From: an uncultured Marinicella sp.
GTDB lineage: Bacteria > Pseudomonadota > Gammaproteobacteria > Xanthomonadales > Marinicellaceae
Direction of reading: 5' to 3'
DNA length: 64,000 nt
Assembly (NCBI GenBank): GCA_947502925.1
Contig: CANNBS010000005.1
Coordinates: 235,357 to 299,356 of the forward strand
Positions 40,801-48,589 of the stretch are shown here, piece by piece. Every line of letters starts with the position of its first letter. The stretch's first letter is position 1. The notes below the pieces were generated by a model. That model was given only the letters and a program-made list of their open reading frames with translations, made no database searches and was not told where the DNA came from. Both the position numbers and the translations under genes were made by a program.

Positions 40801-41227
40801 GCACATTGACCGGCGCAGTCGGATCAATATCCAAACAAACATTAAAGGTTAAAGGCGGTCCACCAGAAACCACAGATCCAATCTGTGGTTGAATAATGTA
40901 AAAACTCTCACCCGGATTTCCTGTAACCACATCACCGGTAACCGGATCAATTAACTCATGGGGTGGTGTTGCCGGAAAAGTTCCCACGGAAATCACCGGC
41001 ACATTTAAGCCAAATAAAGTGGTGCCGGAATAGCTTAAACCATCCGGAACAGATAACCGTAAATAAGGTCCAAAACCAGGGGAACCTGTATTTTGAAACT
41101 CAACATCGGTACAGATCTGCGAACCGGGAAAAGCTTCACCGTCGGCAGCCGGAACCAATATTGGGGTTTGGGCAAAAGATAAACTGCTCAACAGCAGTCC
41201 AAAAACAATAACACTTAACTTTTTCAT
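31841..41227 (-). CDS. Giant DUF11-repeat surface protein with IPTL-CTERM sorting tail
   Basis: The protein has 3128 residues and a signal peptide (MKKLSVIVFGLLLSSLSFAQ). The N-terminal two thirds hold many isopeptide/DUF11-like modules (patterns such as LTIGEEVTFNIVATLAEGVS and GDTVTYTVVMSNTGTSPAFD). Six closely related DUF11 repeats of about 135 residues follow (about 2127-2936, each starting PDL-x-V-x-K-DDGG). A final cysteine-bearing domain precedes the tail IPTLSTW, a hydrophobic helix and RRRR. IPTL-CTERM proteins are thought to be handled by exosortase-like machinery, so an anchored or released surface polymer is likely. Stalk, adhesin or matrix roles are guesses. A GGAG ribosome site precedes the ATG. 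The hybrid regulator gene is divergent from it. Confidence 0.82.
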   Translation of the reverse strand: MKKLSVIVFGLLLSSLSFAQTPILVPAADGEAFPGSQICTDVEFQNTGSPGFGPYLRLSVPDGLSYSGTTLFGLNVPVISVGTFPATPPHELIDPVTGDVVTGNPGESFYIIQPQIGSVVSGGPPLTFNVCLDIDPTAPVNVPMSVSVTPVYEFGDTPTGDNGPIVGSEDTFNITPVLVTFEKSNNAPEDERPPGPSWPVTYTLNVDVANNNTIDNIVINDVLPAQFVLDTGSINISGGVNCVSGLPNISITCDSVNGTAAGNDLVITYSGYFDDVLDETVCAKDTAVNNATFDAEFNAVAVPQLTDSNNIELEHMSIQKGASPGQVTPGNLVTYNLNIQLSDYGNADRVIVTDILPDGVTFNSVLSGGVTPTISNDTPAAGQTTVEFDITSALGTLSAGTGLTISYDATVDQTYANTDAVLASDPLSNTVDLDYDLVEGASACGDDSAATILVAPVAISKDVVSTGPYMPGDTVTYRLSLAVPSGDTNGVIFEDFFPLPVFDATTIDTSLPLPNASISLDPSDTLGLTPTSMTTDGATNSLTINWPDITTTTPQTLSVLVDVVVTDDPFADNLSLANLLRVSTSNTEAEVSTGITPVLIQVRAPELQMTKGVASTNNPNSTIAPSPAILPVDGDVIDADASDTIDYQLTVENMGGAPAYDVVITDPAVASLTACSVSAVTDGNGAVLAYSGSIGTGITLTNPLAANDGTIGAPYGTDTALVTVNCTVASSVEIGDTIINTATADYASQSGAVNFPTVSDDATATIGQPVMDKTIVSIAPNVDGNNGTMTIGEVIQYQVEVTIPEGVSSNAVVTDQLDNGLTFLSFDSIVPSSGDITTDVAGGFAGVLAGASGIGTRDASFDFGNLTNGNTNNGVAETITITYSVLVNDVSANQNGNNKNNAAIFSSDSSSASDSAPNLTIREPSLALNKTVSPANADAGDTVTYTVVMSNTGTSPAFDVVISDALTDPDLNLVVGSVNTTSGVITTGNTPGDTTVRVDVASVAVSGSVTVTFQVQIDPTAESGDVLNNIASTSGSSLPGASPDERNYGPVTDDADVNIAPAQVVKSVLPATSTEQSEGVSGQGNPGLVDLTIGEEVTFNIVATLAEGVSPSVIITDTLPDNASGQMHVTGSQLISVGANLTPTTSPATGTIGPANVVTFDFGSVTNTPDGVVNADDQIVVQVTGVVTSAPVNSGIEVLTNNVLIQYNTGLNVSGSADVEVVEPILRVNKSGSVTSADAGDTITYTIIVDNTVPPSSARAFEATLSDTIPADLTFAGNLQVVSGWAPDVGSLQEAGGVITATWAEFPIGQTVTISFDVTVDTSVSPEQVITNTATINWTSMPGANANERTGTDAESHAVTITASGLSKTVFNTSEPSTGTAQNGSEPDLTIGELVTYRMTVTLPEGTSNNASMTDQLPNTTAKLDVVSSQIVSIGANLSFVPATVNVGDAGVATDSNADSYLDNILWNLGNVVNAPDGINNSDDEITFEVVAVVVDDAVNQTNLNDVANTATFSADGSSVMDTALVDIVEPIVAVSKTTLPASMTADAGDVLQYQLTINHQGNSSADAFNLIVKDNLPVPGTEWINDGTASSTCPGFAVDSTAEPLIEFTFSPLDLSTGSCTITYDVQVNNSVNPTVTYPNTAQLSYTSTPVIVAGQTRTSTDSDQTSFVTPDPAVVKVTAGSSLGDTGDNQGNPLVPDLAIGEEIDFTLTIIVPEGITTNAVVTDQLPTGPGYLEVVSATVNTIGGSITNTTLPGTPVYSDTNADTLNDRVVFDFGDITNQPDGVVDAGDQITMTVTARLVNHPGNMAIDTLTNNVTFDYGTGAPLTDDADVEVVEPNLGLAKSFGTVNDYVVPITLTMNNTGGSASAYDLVVEDVFDTTVWDAGGFSQVTIPTGFVMTTVPGPGANEVTVRISSDGNFTPPDSSLEPNEVVSFVFNATLRSDVVIPTNIANLATITEASSLPGNDPNERDYGPVDDTDTLLLPALDSDKSVVLDADSNSSGGASPGETLNYTITVVNSGDAPATSVVVTDIPDPNGSLVVGSVTTDVGTVTTGNTGGDTTVAVNVGTLNNGATVTITYQVVINDPLPSGVDELINQAEISSQEVPNFDSNDPNTPDPDDPTTIPVDGAPDLVIVKDDGGTTTTPGGTVIYTLGYSNNGTQDATGVEITETVPANSTFDAGNSAFGWNCTPNANAGSTCTINIGAVAVSDPVTTVNFAVTVDDPLASGVTELNNTTSIADDGTNGADLTPGDNTDSDNTPITAAPDLQVSKDDGGVTVQPGDVISYTINYANVGNQDATGVFITETVPVNSTFVPGSSSGSWVCVPDNNAMSICTVNFATLTAGDNGSLTFAVQVDNPLAAGVTAINNAVSINDDGNNGPDPTPGDNNDTDDTPVNAVPDLTLVKDDGVALASPGDTLIYTLSYANVGNQNATGVSITDTVPTHTTFDAGNSSAGWSCANGAPAGSVCSLTIGAVAGGGSGAVSFAVIVDNPLAPGATSVVNTASVTDDGTNGADPTPGNNSDSDTDSLTGTALDLAVTKDDGGVTVSPGDVVTYAINYENLGNIGATGVELNETVPMHSTFNAGSSTPGWACVPNGNAGSSCTYSVGTLNGGDSGSVNFAVTVDNPLPGGVTELNNTVTISDDGNNGPDIDTSNNSGSDNTPVTAAPDLVVTKVDQQSSVNAGDVLVYDISYENIGDQDATGVMITDTVPLHTSFDAGSSTPGWSCSPNGNPGSACVFNVGSVNAGDPPVTIQFAVLVDAALPDGVDTLNNTVSIQDDGNNGPDSDPSNNNDSEPTDVVAAPDLVITKSDGGMSSGPGQTIVYTLNYENIGSQDSVGVVITETIPANTTFNAAASDPAWSCSGITPGNSCTYFVGNLNVGDSGSVIFAVDVNDPLPQNIQQITNSVNIGDDGTNGPDEDLSNNDDDETTGLFLNPPVGVKTVEVDSSDPRLLHWTFYWYNPNNNVDLPVFIYDEIPAGTTYVPAASCSADGTSTCTTPTYNSGLNRIELSAVISPDPGAPANETMANLGHEVVIQFDTRITAGGSVSIENQAMAHWDENNNGDPNDDAQDGQNPVVTDDPTTTDINDPTGVRTAFPIPTLSTWALLLLALMSIGLAVPVMRRRRQL
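32420..34845 (-). repeat. Six DUF11 coding repeats, about 405 bp each
   Basis: The encoded repeats begin with PDLVIVKDDGG-like motifs and end in D-x-TPGDN-x-SD-like stretches. They share pattern but are diverged at DNA level, unlike the nearly identical array at 10003-12102. Borders are approximate. Confidence 0.75.
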
Positions 41228-41661
41228 GGGTTGGGAGACTCCATCTATTTCCGAAATAAAATTTTTGTTTAATTCAAATTAACAACACGCTAAAAGCATT
41301 GACATAATACGGATAAAAAACATCTGCTTATTAACTCGCGAATCTACGCAACTTTTTTTTAAAAGTTAAAATATTGTGACGCAGTTCACACTTGTAAGCC
41401 GCCATTGTAGCGTGCCAAAATTAAAAATTAAACTTTTCTAAGATAAATAAAGGCTTTATTGTATATTTGTTATATTGATAATTTTGATGATTTGATCATT
41501 CTGGGAAGAAAAGTAAAATCATTGAGACGAATTAACAAATGTGTTGTGACATGGTATAAGGCTGTTTATGTGAACGTTTATAAACCCATAAATTAAAAAT
41601 CATTAAATACTTTGATAAACCCATTAACCCAATTGCCACAAATTTGAACCCGAATTAAACC
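41228..41661. other. Divergent intergenic region of the 3128-residue protein and hybrid regulator
   Basis: This 434-base, very AT-rich region separates two divergent genes. It contains a perfect CRP-type site (41375-41390). Both promoters must be here, but AT-richness prevents a confident -35/-10 choice. No RNA gene or open frame was seen. Confidence 0.6.
41375..41390. promoter_or_regulatory. Perfect CRP-type palindrome upstream of the 3128-residue protein gene
   Basis: TGTGA-CGCAGT-TCACA has both half-sites perfect. It lies 148 bases before the giant protein start and 272 bases before the hybrid regulator start, so it may act on either. Confidence 0.6.
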
Positions 41662-44600
41662 ATGAAGTTCTTAAAGCTGACCACATTACTACTGTCTCTT
41701 TGTTTTATCGGCCAGTTGTTCGCCTTAACCTCAGGTTCTAACATCTACAATGTTGTCGATCAATACACCAAAGACAACGGCTTACCGGTCAATGCGGTCA
41801 CTGATTTAGCCATAGATAAGGATGGGTTTTTATGGGTTGCTACCCATGATGGTTTATTACGTTTTGATGGCTTAAGCTTTAAATTATTAAACACGGATAA
41901 CTACCCTGACATGCCGAGCAATCGTATCAGAAGTATTGAAGCCTTTGATACAGGCGGTCTTTTGGTTTTATTTGGGTCTAATCAACTCTATTTATTCGAT
42001 AATGCGACGTTTTCAAAAGTTGCTGACGTCACCTTAGATGCCTATGACAAAACTAAAAATCAATTGTGGTACGGCACAAATCTTGGACTTTTTGTTTACG
42101 ACATATCCACAAACCAATCACAACAAATCATTTCAGAAACCAATATCACATCACTCACCTTAAATAAATCAGGTGTATTTTATGCGGATGAAAACTGCAC
42201 CATCCATTTTTATTCTTTTCAATCTGGAACCAGCACACTATATAGTACATTAGATTGTCAAAAAATCAGTCAAATGGACTCCAACAATCATAAATTGGCA
42301 GTGAGTACCGATTCAGGTGCTTTTGTCATTGATGGTAAAACCAAACAATACCTTCAAGGTAAACAAATTATAAAAATTGCATGGATTAAAGATCATGTTT
42401 ACACCCTGGGCAATGCCTTACATGTAATCAATACAAAAAATGACACTCTGTCTGAAATAAGTAAGCCTGACGCCACAATTATCTATCTTGACCCGCCGGC
42501 CCAGATGATGAATAACGGTGCGGTTTGGGTCAATGCGTTCTCAACACTTTGGGTTGATGATGAAGTGGCTTTTAAGGCGCCCTCTGCCATCTTCAAACAC
42601 ATCCACGATAAACATGGTGGACTATGGGTCGCGACTAAGGGTGATGGTCTTTTTTACCTGCGCAAACCCATCATAAAAACACTGGGGCTGTCAGAAAACC
42701 AATTGAACACCGGTTTTGTAACCGGAATTATGAAGGCGTCTGAAGGCGATTATTTGGCCAGGGAAAGCACAGATTTATATCGCTTCAATCCAAAGACAGA
42801 AATCTGGCACAAGTTTAAAAACATTTCCTTTGTCAATACGTTTCTTTATGACTCATCCGGTAACCTCTGGGTGTCACAAAACGGTTTATGCAGAATGGAT
42901 CAACACAAGGTTTGTCATAAACAACCTTATCCGGTTTCATCTTTTACAGATATTCAATTATTATTTGAGGATTCTAAAGGCCAAATATGGGTGGGCAGTG
43001 ATGAAGGACTGTTTGTCTACAGTAACGAAAAATGGCAACTCATAAACAGCCGGAAAAGTAATTTTGTTTTTGCTCAGGAAATCCCGAAACAAGGTGTCTT
43101 TCTTGCCAGCTCAGAATATGGAATAAGTGTCTTTGAGAACAACGCAGACATAAAAGAAATCGAAGAAATCGATAGCGATTATGGCCTACCGACGAACAGA
43201 ATACGCACTTTATATTATGAGCCTAAAATAACTCCGGACGCCTTATTAATTGGAACAGTGGACAAGGGGTTATGCCTGTGGCATTTTAAAGAGGGCTTAA
43301 GGCGCTGTGCCAGCACAGCAGAAGGATTGCCCCATTACGGTATTCATCGAATCCTGGCAGACAAAAAAGAGCGTCTCTGGTTTAGTTCAAATAATGGTAT
43401 TTATACCATCAAAATCAAAGATCTTAGGAACTATTTTGATGATAAAATGGATTTTTTACCCAGTCATCGCTTTGGTAAAAATGATGGCATGGCTGACTCT
43501 GAAGCCAATGGCGGGGTGCAAAACTCCGGAACCATCGGTTATCAGGGCGACTTATGGTTTCCGACCCAAAAAGGCATTGTCAGAGTTCCGGCCAATGACT
43601 TGATTTTAGAAAAAATACCTCTGACCGCCTATTTTAAAGATATCGTTGTAAACGGAAAACCGCGTGACGCAAAGCATCAAAGCGTTACACTTGAGGATCC
43701 AAACCACAGAGAGCTCACCTTGTCCTTATCAACCATTGCACTGGGGATGGCAGATGGTGTTCAATTCCGTTATCGTCTTAAGCCCTCTTCTAATTGGAAT
43801 GTGATAGATAAGGGACAAGAAATTAGTTTTAATGCCTTATCGCCTGGAAAACATACGTTATCATTTCAGGCGGCTCGGCATGGCCACTGGATAGGTCCCA
43901 CGACTCAGCTCGCTGTTGATGTGAAGCCCACCTTGTTCGAAACCCACTGGTTTCGTGCCATCTTGATAGCATTTTCATTTCTGATTCTATTTTGGTGGAT
44001 AAAAAAACTCACCACAAAAAAAGATAAACTGGAAATAGAGGTGAATAACAGAACCTCCCAGTTGCGCACTGCTTTAAAAACAATCTCAACACAAAAAGAA
44101 CGCATCAAACAAGAAGCCAGTCTTAAACAACAACATTTTCTGGACTTAAGCCATGAACTGCGTACACCGCTAACACTCGTTATGGGACCACTCCAGGGTG
44201 AAGCGCCGATAGAACCCGACACCAGGCATATGATGGCTAAAAATAGTCAACGTTTGCTTCACCTTATTAATCAAATGCTCAAGCTGGAGCAACTCGATAT
44301 CTTTGATACAAAAGTTACTTTTACAGCAGTGGCACTGGTTTCCAGATGCCGCCTAATCCTTGATCAATTTGAACACAACATAAAACAACACGGTTTTATC
44401 TTAGAATTTAAGGAGCCTGAAACAGAAATTCATATTGAAGGCATCACCGAACAAATCGACACCTTAATCAGTAACCTGCTCTCTAATGCCCTTAAATTCA
44501 CACCTGCTGAGGGAATCATCCAAGTCACCATACAACAAGAGGGAAACGGTTATGCCGTTTTAGTTATTGAGGACAGTGGACCGGGCATTGCTGAACAGCA

Positions 44601-45534
44601 ACGAAAACAGGTGTTTCATCGTTTTGTACGCTTAAATCACGAACAAATACCGGGCAGTGGTTTGGGGCTATCAATTGTTAAAAAAATAGTTCAGCGACAC
44701 GGCGGTAAAATTGTTATTAAAGACAGCCGTTTGGGTGGTGCACAATTCCGTGTTTCTCTGCCAATAGCAGAAACAAAAAAACAAATTGAGAAAAAAACCG
44801 AACCGAGTACAAAACAAACTATTTTGGTGGTTGATGACAATATGGATATCTTGCACTATATCGAATCTATTCTGTCACCAAAATACCAAGTCATAACCAC
44901 GCAATCAGCGACAGAATGCCTTAAAATGGCGTCAAGAATGCATCCTGATTTATTAATTGTTGACATTGGCATGCCCGACATGAACGGTTTTGAGCTGGTT
45001 GCTGCCATGAAGAAAAACACTGAAACAAAACAAATTCCGATTATCTTTGCCACCGCCCGCGCCCATCCGAATGATCAGATTCAAGCCATAGAAACCGGTG
45101 GTGATGCCTTTATTAGCAAGCCCTTTTCAGCCGAACAACTTCAGGCCTATGTCAACCGATTTCTGGTTACAAAATCACTTAAAACAGAAGAGCCAATCAC
45201 TCAAGACCCACAGCAAAGAAGTCTGCTGGCGCGGGCTCAAGCGGTTATAAAGGATAACATCAGTAACGCAGCGTTTGGGGTCGAAGAGCTGGCTGCTGAG
45301 TTGGCCATGAGTCGCAGTGCTTTATATCGAAAGCTCAAAAATGAAGTGGACACTTCACCGGCCGACGTGATTACCCGCTATCGTATGGAACGTGCCGACA
45401 CCTTACTGAGAACCACAAACTTGAGTATCTCTAAAATTACCGATATGACCGGCTATAAACAAATATCCACCTTCAACCGTAGTTTTAATCGTTATTATGG
45501 ACACAACCCAACTGATCACAGAGACAAAGCTTGA
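41662..45534 (+). CDS. Hybrid two-component system regulator (propeller-HK-REC-AraC)
   Basis: This one-protein sensor and regulator has 1290 residues. After the signal peptide (cut near residue 21), two-component regulator propeller repeats form a periplasmic sensor (about 30-690). A Y_Y_Y domain (about 700-760) and one membrane helix (about 765-785) follow. The histidine kinase has HisKA SHELRTPLT with His831 and an HATPase with DSGPGIAEQQRKQVF and GSGLGLSIVKKI. The receiver begins ILVVDDN near 1054, with phosphoacceptor Asp1101 in DIGMPDMNG. A C-terminal AraC HTH (about 1187-1290) would bind DNA. Such HTCS proteins usually sense carbohydrates. It is divergent from the 3128-residue protein, its likeliest local target. 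Confidence 0.92.
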   Translation: MKFLKLTTLLLSLCFIGQLFALTSGSNIYNVVDQYTKDNGLPVNAVTDLAIDKDGFLWVATHDGLLRFDGLSFKLLNTDNYPDMPSNRIRSIEAFDTGGLLVLFGSNQLYLFDNATFSKVADVTLDAYDKTKNQLWYGTNLGLFVYDISTNQSQQIISETNITSLTLNKSGVFYADENCTIHFYSFQSGTSTLYSTLDCQKISQMDSNNHKLAVSTDSGAFVIDGKTKQYLQGKQIIKIAWIKDHVYTLGNALHVINTKNDTLSEISKPDATIIYLDPPAQMMNNGAVWVNAFSTLWVDDEVAFKAPSAIFKHIHDKHGGLWVATKGDGLFYLRKPIIKTLGLSENQLNTGFVTGIMKASEGDYLARESTDLYRFNPKTEIWHKFKNISFVNTFLYDSSGNLWVSQNGLCRMDQHKVCHKQPYPVSSFTDIQLLFEDSKGQIWVGSDEGLFVYSNEKWQLINSRKSNFVFAQEIPKQGVFLASSEYGISVFENNADIKEIEEIDSDYGLPTNRIRTLYYEPKITPDALLIGTVDKGLCLWHFKEGLRRCASTAEGLPHYGIHRILADKKERLWFSSNNGIYTIKIKDLRNYFDDKMDFLPSHRFGKNDGMADSEANGGVQNSGTIGYQGDLWFPTQKGIVRVPANDLILEKIPLTAYFKDIVVNGKPRDAKHQSVTLEDPNHRELTLSLSTIALGMADGVQFRYRLKPSSNWNVIDKGQEISFNALSPGKHTLSFQAARHGHWIGPTTQLAVDVKPTLFETHWFRAILIAFSFLILFWWIKKLTTKKDKLEIEVNNRTSQLRTALKTISTQKERIKQEASLKQQHFLDLSHELRTPLTLVMGPLQGEAPIEPDTRHMMAKNSQRLLHLINQMLKLEQLDIFDTKVTFTAVALVSRCRLILDQFEHNIKQHGFILEFKEPETEIHIEGITEQIDTLISNLLSNALKFTPAEGIIQVTIQQEGNGYAVLVIEDSGPGIAEQQRKQVFHRFVRLNHEQIPGSGLGLSIVKKIVQRHGGKIVIKDSRLGGAQFRVSLPIAETKKQIEKKTEPSTKQTILVVDDNMDILHYIESILSPKYQVITTQSATECLKMASRMHPDLLIVDIGMPDMNGFELVAAMKKNTETKQIPIIFATARAHPNDQIQAIETGGDAFISKPFSAEQLQAYVNRFLVTKSLKTEEPITQDPQQRSLLARAQAVIKDNISNAAFGVEELAAELAMSRSALYRKLKNEVDTSPADVITRYRMERADTLLRTTNLSISKITDMTGYKQISTFNRSFNRYYGHNPTDHRDKA

Positions 45535-45544
45535 TTAAGTAACA

Positions 45545-45573
45545 TTGGCAGTCAGATATGAACACGTTACAAT
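45545..45573 (+). promoter_or_regulatory. Sigma-70-type promoter of the CDF exporter gene
   Basis: TTGGCA (45545-45550), a 17-base spacer and TACAAT (45568-45573) each differ from consensus by one base, 25 bases before the GTG start. Confidence 0.65.
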
Positions 45574-45597
45574 AGGCTTTTTACAAGCGAAACCAAC

Positions 45598-46497
45598 GTG
45601 TCCGAACATCACCATCACGATCACAGCATAAACGTCAACCAAGACAATAAAAAGCGCGTCTTTATCGCCATGGTTCTCACTTTTGGCTTTATGCTGGCAG
45701 AAGTGGTCGGTGGCTTGTTGTCAGGTTCGCTGGCCTTATTGGCCGATGCCGGACATATGCTCAGCGATGGTGTTTCTCTGTTACTTTCCTGGCTGGCTTT
45801 TATTTACAGTGACAAGCAAGCGGATTTTAAACGGACTTTCGGCTGGCATCGTTTTCAGACCTTAGCGGCTTTTGTCAATGGCTTAAGTTTATTGGTGATT
45901 GCTGTTTGGATTATCTGGGAAGCGGCTTGGCGGTTTTACCAACCGGTTGAGGTGATGGCCAAACCGATGTTTGTGATTGCGGTTTTGGGCTTGTTAGTTA
46001 ACATCATCGTCTTTAAAATTCTGCAAGGCGGCGACCATGAAAACCTGAACCTAAAAAGCGCCATGATTCATGTGATGGGGGATTTACTCGGTTCGGTGGC
46101 GGCTATTCTGGCCGCCGTACTTATTTATTTATTCGCCTGGCATTGGGCCGATCCTTTGTTATCGCTCTTGGTCGCCCTGCTGATTATGCGTTCAGGCTGG
46201 TTTGTGGTTAAAAAAGCCACCCATATCTTGTTAGAAGGTTCACCCGACGGTATTGACAGCGACGGCCTGAAAAACAAAATAATCACCGACATTAAAACCG
46301 TCACCGACGTTCATCATATTCATATCTGGTCGCTAACCAATGACAAACATCTGATGTCGCTGCATATTAAGGTTGATGAGCATGTCAATGACTACGACGT
46401 ATTACGAGAAACCAAAGCCCTGATTTTGAATAATTTTCCCGTGTTCCACACCACCATTCAAATTGAACATTTAGATTGCCCCGACGACAATTGTTGA
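45598..46497 (+). CDS. Cation diffusion facilitator (CzcD/ZitB-type metal exporter)
   Basis: The 299-residue inner-membrane antiporter exports Zn2+ or similar divalent cations in exchange for protons. The start is a GTG followed by a His-rich N terminus (SEHHHHDHS). Six membrane segments follow. The metal site has HxxxD in LADAGHMLSD on helix 2 and HxxxD in HVMGDLLGS on helix 5. The cytoplasmic C-terminal domain has VHHIHIWSLTNDKHLMSLHI. A near-consensus promoter precedes it, so it is transcribed apart from the hybrid regulator. Exact metal unknown; Zn is the likeliest. Confidence 0.92.
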   Translation: MSEHHHHDHSINVNQDNKKRVFIAMVLTFGFMLAEVVGGLLSGSLALLADAGHMLSDGVSLLLSWLAFIYSDKQADFKRTFGWHRFQTLAAFVNGLSLLVIAVWIIWEAAWRFYQPVEVMAKPMFVIAVLGLLVNIIVFKILQGGDHENLNLKSAMIHVMGDLLGSVAAILAAVLIYLFAWHWADPLLSLLVALLIMRSGWFVVKKATHILLEGSPDGIDSDGLKNKIITDIKTVTDVHHIHIWSLTNDKHLMSLHIKVDEHVNDYDVLRETKALILNNFPVFHTTIQIEHLDCPDDNC

Positions 46498-46521
46498 CGC
46501 GCTCTAACCGGGCTACCCACC

Positions 46522-46550
46522 TTAACTCTTAACGGCTTACATGTTACAAT
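46522..46550 (+). promoter_or_regulatory. Candidate promoter of frmA-frmB
   Basis: TTAACT (46522-46527) and TACAAT (46545-46550) are 17 bases apart, 28 bases before the frmA ATG. Similar in style to the CDF gene promoter. Confidence 0.5.
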
Positions 46551-46566
46551 GGTTATTTTAGTTTAA

Positions 46567-47691
<1,125 letters not shown>

Positions 47692-47700
47692 GGTATTATC

Positions 47701-48537
47701 ATGGAAACATTAAAAAAGCACCGTTGTTTTGACGGTCAATTAGGCTTTTATAAACATGACTCTGAGGTTAACAAGGCACCGATGACCTTTGCGGTTTATT
47801 TACCCCCGCAGGCGAAAAAGAAACGTGTGCCGGTGTTGTTTTACTTATCCGGCCTGACCTGTAACGAAGAAAATTTCATGGCCAAATCTGGCGCGCAACA
47901 ATATGCCGCTAAACACGGGATTGCTTTGGTGAGCATGGACACCAGTCCCCGTGACTTAGGTTTACCGGGTGAAGAAGACAGTTATGATTTCGGTGCCGGT
48001 GCCGGCTTTTATGTCAATGCCACCAAACAGCCCTGGGAGAACAATTATCAAATGTACGATTATGTGGTGGATGAACTCCCTGCCCTGATTTTTGAGCATT
48101 TTCGTGTTGATAAAGACCGGGTTGGCATTTTCGGCCATTCCATGGGTGGTCACGGTGCATTGGTGATTGCCTTAAGAAATCCCGGAAAATATCGCTCAGT
48201 GAGTGCTTTTTCACCGATTGTCGCGCCCATTCATAATGACTGGGGCAAAAAAGCCTTCAGTGGTTATTTAGGTGATAATAAAGACGACTGGAAACAGTAC
48301 GACACCTGCGAACTGATTAAAGAAACCAACAATAACTTCCCGTTGTTTGTCGATCAGGGCATGAAAGATGAATTTCTCACCGATTACCTGCAACCAGAGC
48401 GTTTAGAAGCGGTGTGCCAGGAACAAAACCACCCGCTCACTTTGCGCAAGCATGATGGCTACGACCACAGTTACTACTTTATCAGCACCTTTATGGAAGA
48501 CCACATCGACTACCATGCTGATTTGCTGTTTGCTTAA
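47701..48537 (+). CDS. frmB: S-formylglutathione hydrolase
   Basis: The 278-residue alpha/beta-hydrolase of the esterase D family cleaves S-formylglutathione to formate and glutathione, the second step after FrmA. The nucleophile Ser lies in FGHSMGGHGALV (about residue 147) and the oxyanion region in YLSGLTCNEENF. The catalytic Asp and His lie in the C-terminal third, the His probably in GYDHSYYF. Length matches E. coli FrmB (277). It directly follows frmA. Confidence 0.95.
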   Translation: METLKKHRCFDGQLGFYKHDSEVNKAPMTFAVYLPPQAKKKRVPVLFYLSGLTCNEENFMAKSGAQQYAAKHGIALVSMDTSPRDLGLPGEEDSYDFGAGAGFYVNATKQPWENNYQMYDYVVDELPALIFEHFRVDKDRVGIFGHSMGGHGALVIALRNPGKYRSVSAFSPIVAPIHNDWGKKAFSGYLGDNKDDWKQYDTCELIKETNNNFPLFVDQGMKDEFLTDYLQPERLEAVCQEQNHPLTLRKHDGYDHSYYFISTFMEDHIDYHADLLFA

Positions 48538-48540
48538 AAT

Positions 48541-48568
48541 AAAAAGGCGCTACCCTATGAGCAGCGCC
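48541..48568 (-). terminator. Terminator of the secreted delta-60-like protein gene
   Basis: On the minus strand GGCGCT and AGCGCC pair and are followed by TTTTT. The hairpin lies 22 bases after the minus-strand stop and may also serve frmB from the other side. Confidence 0.65.
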
Positions 48569-48589
48569 AATTTGTTAAACTCCCTTGCA

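Noticed and set aside
32416..41211. Many plus-strand open frames opposite the 3128-residue gene
   Set aside because: They are short, without ribosome sites, and lie in a single long repetitive coding frame on the other strand.
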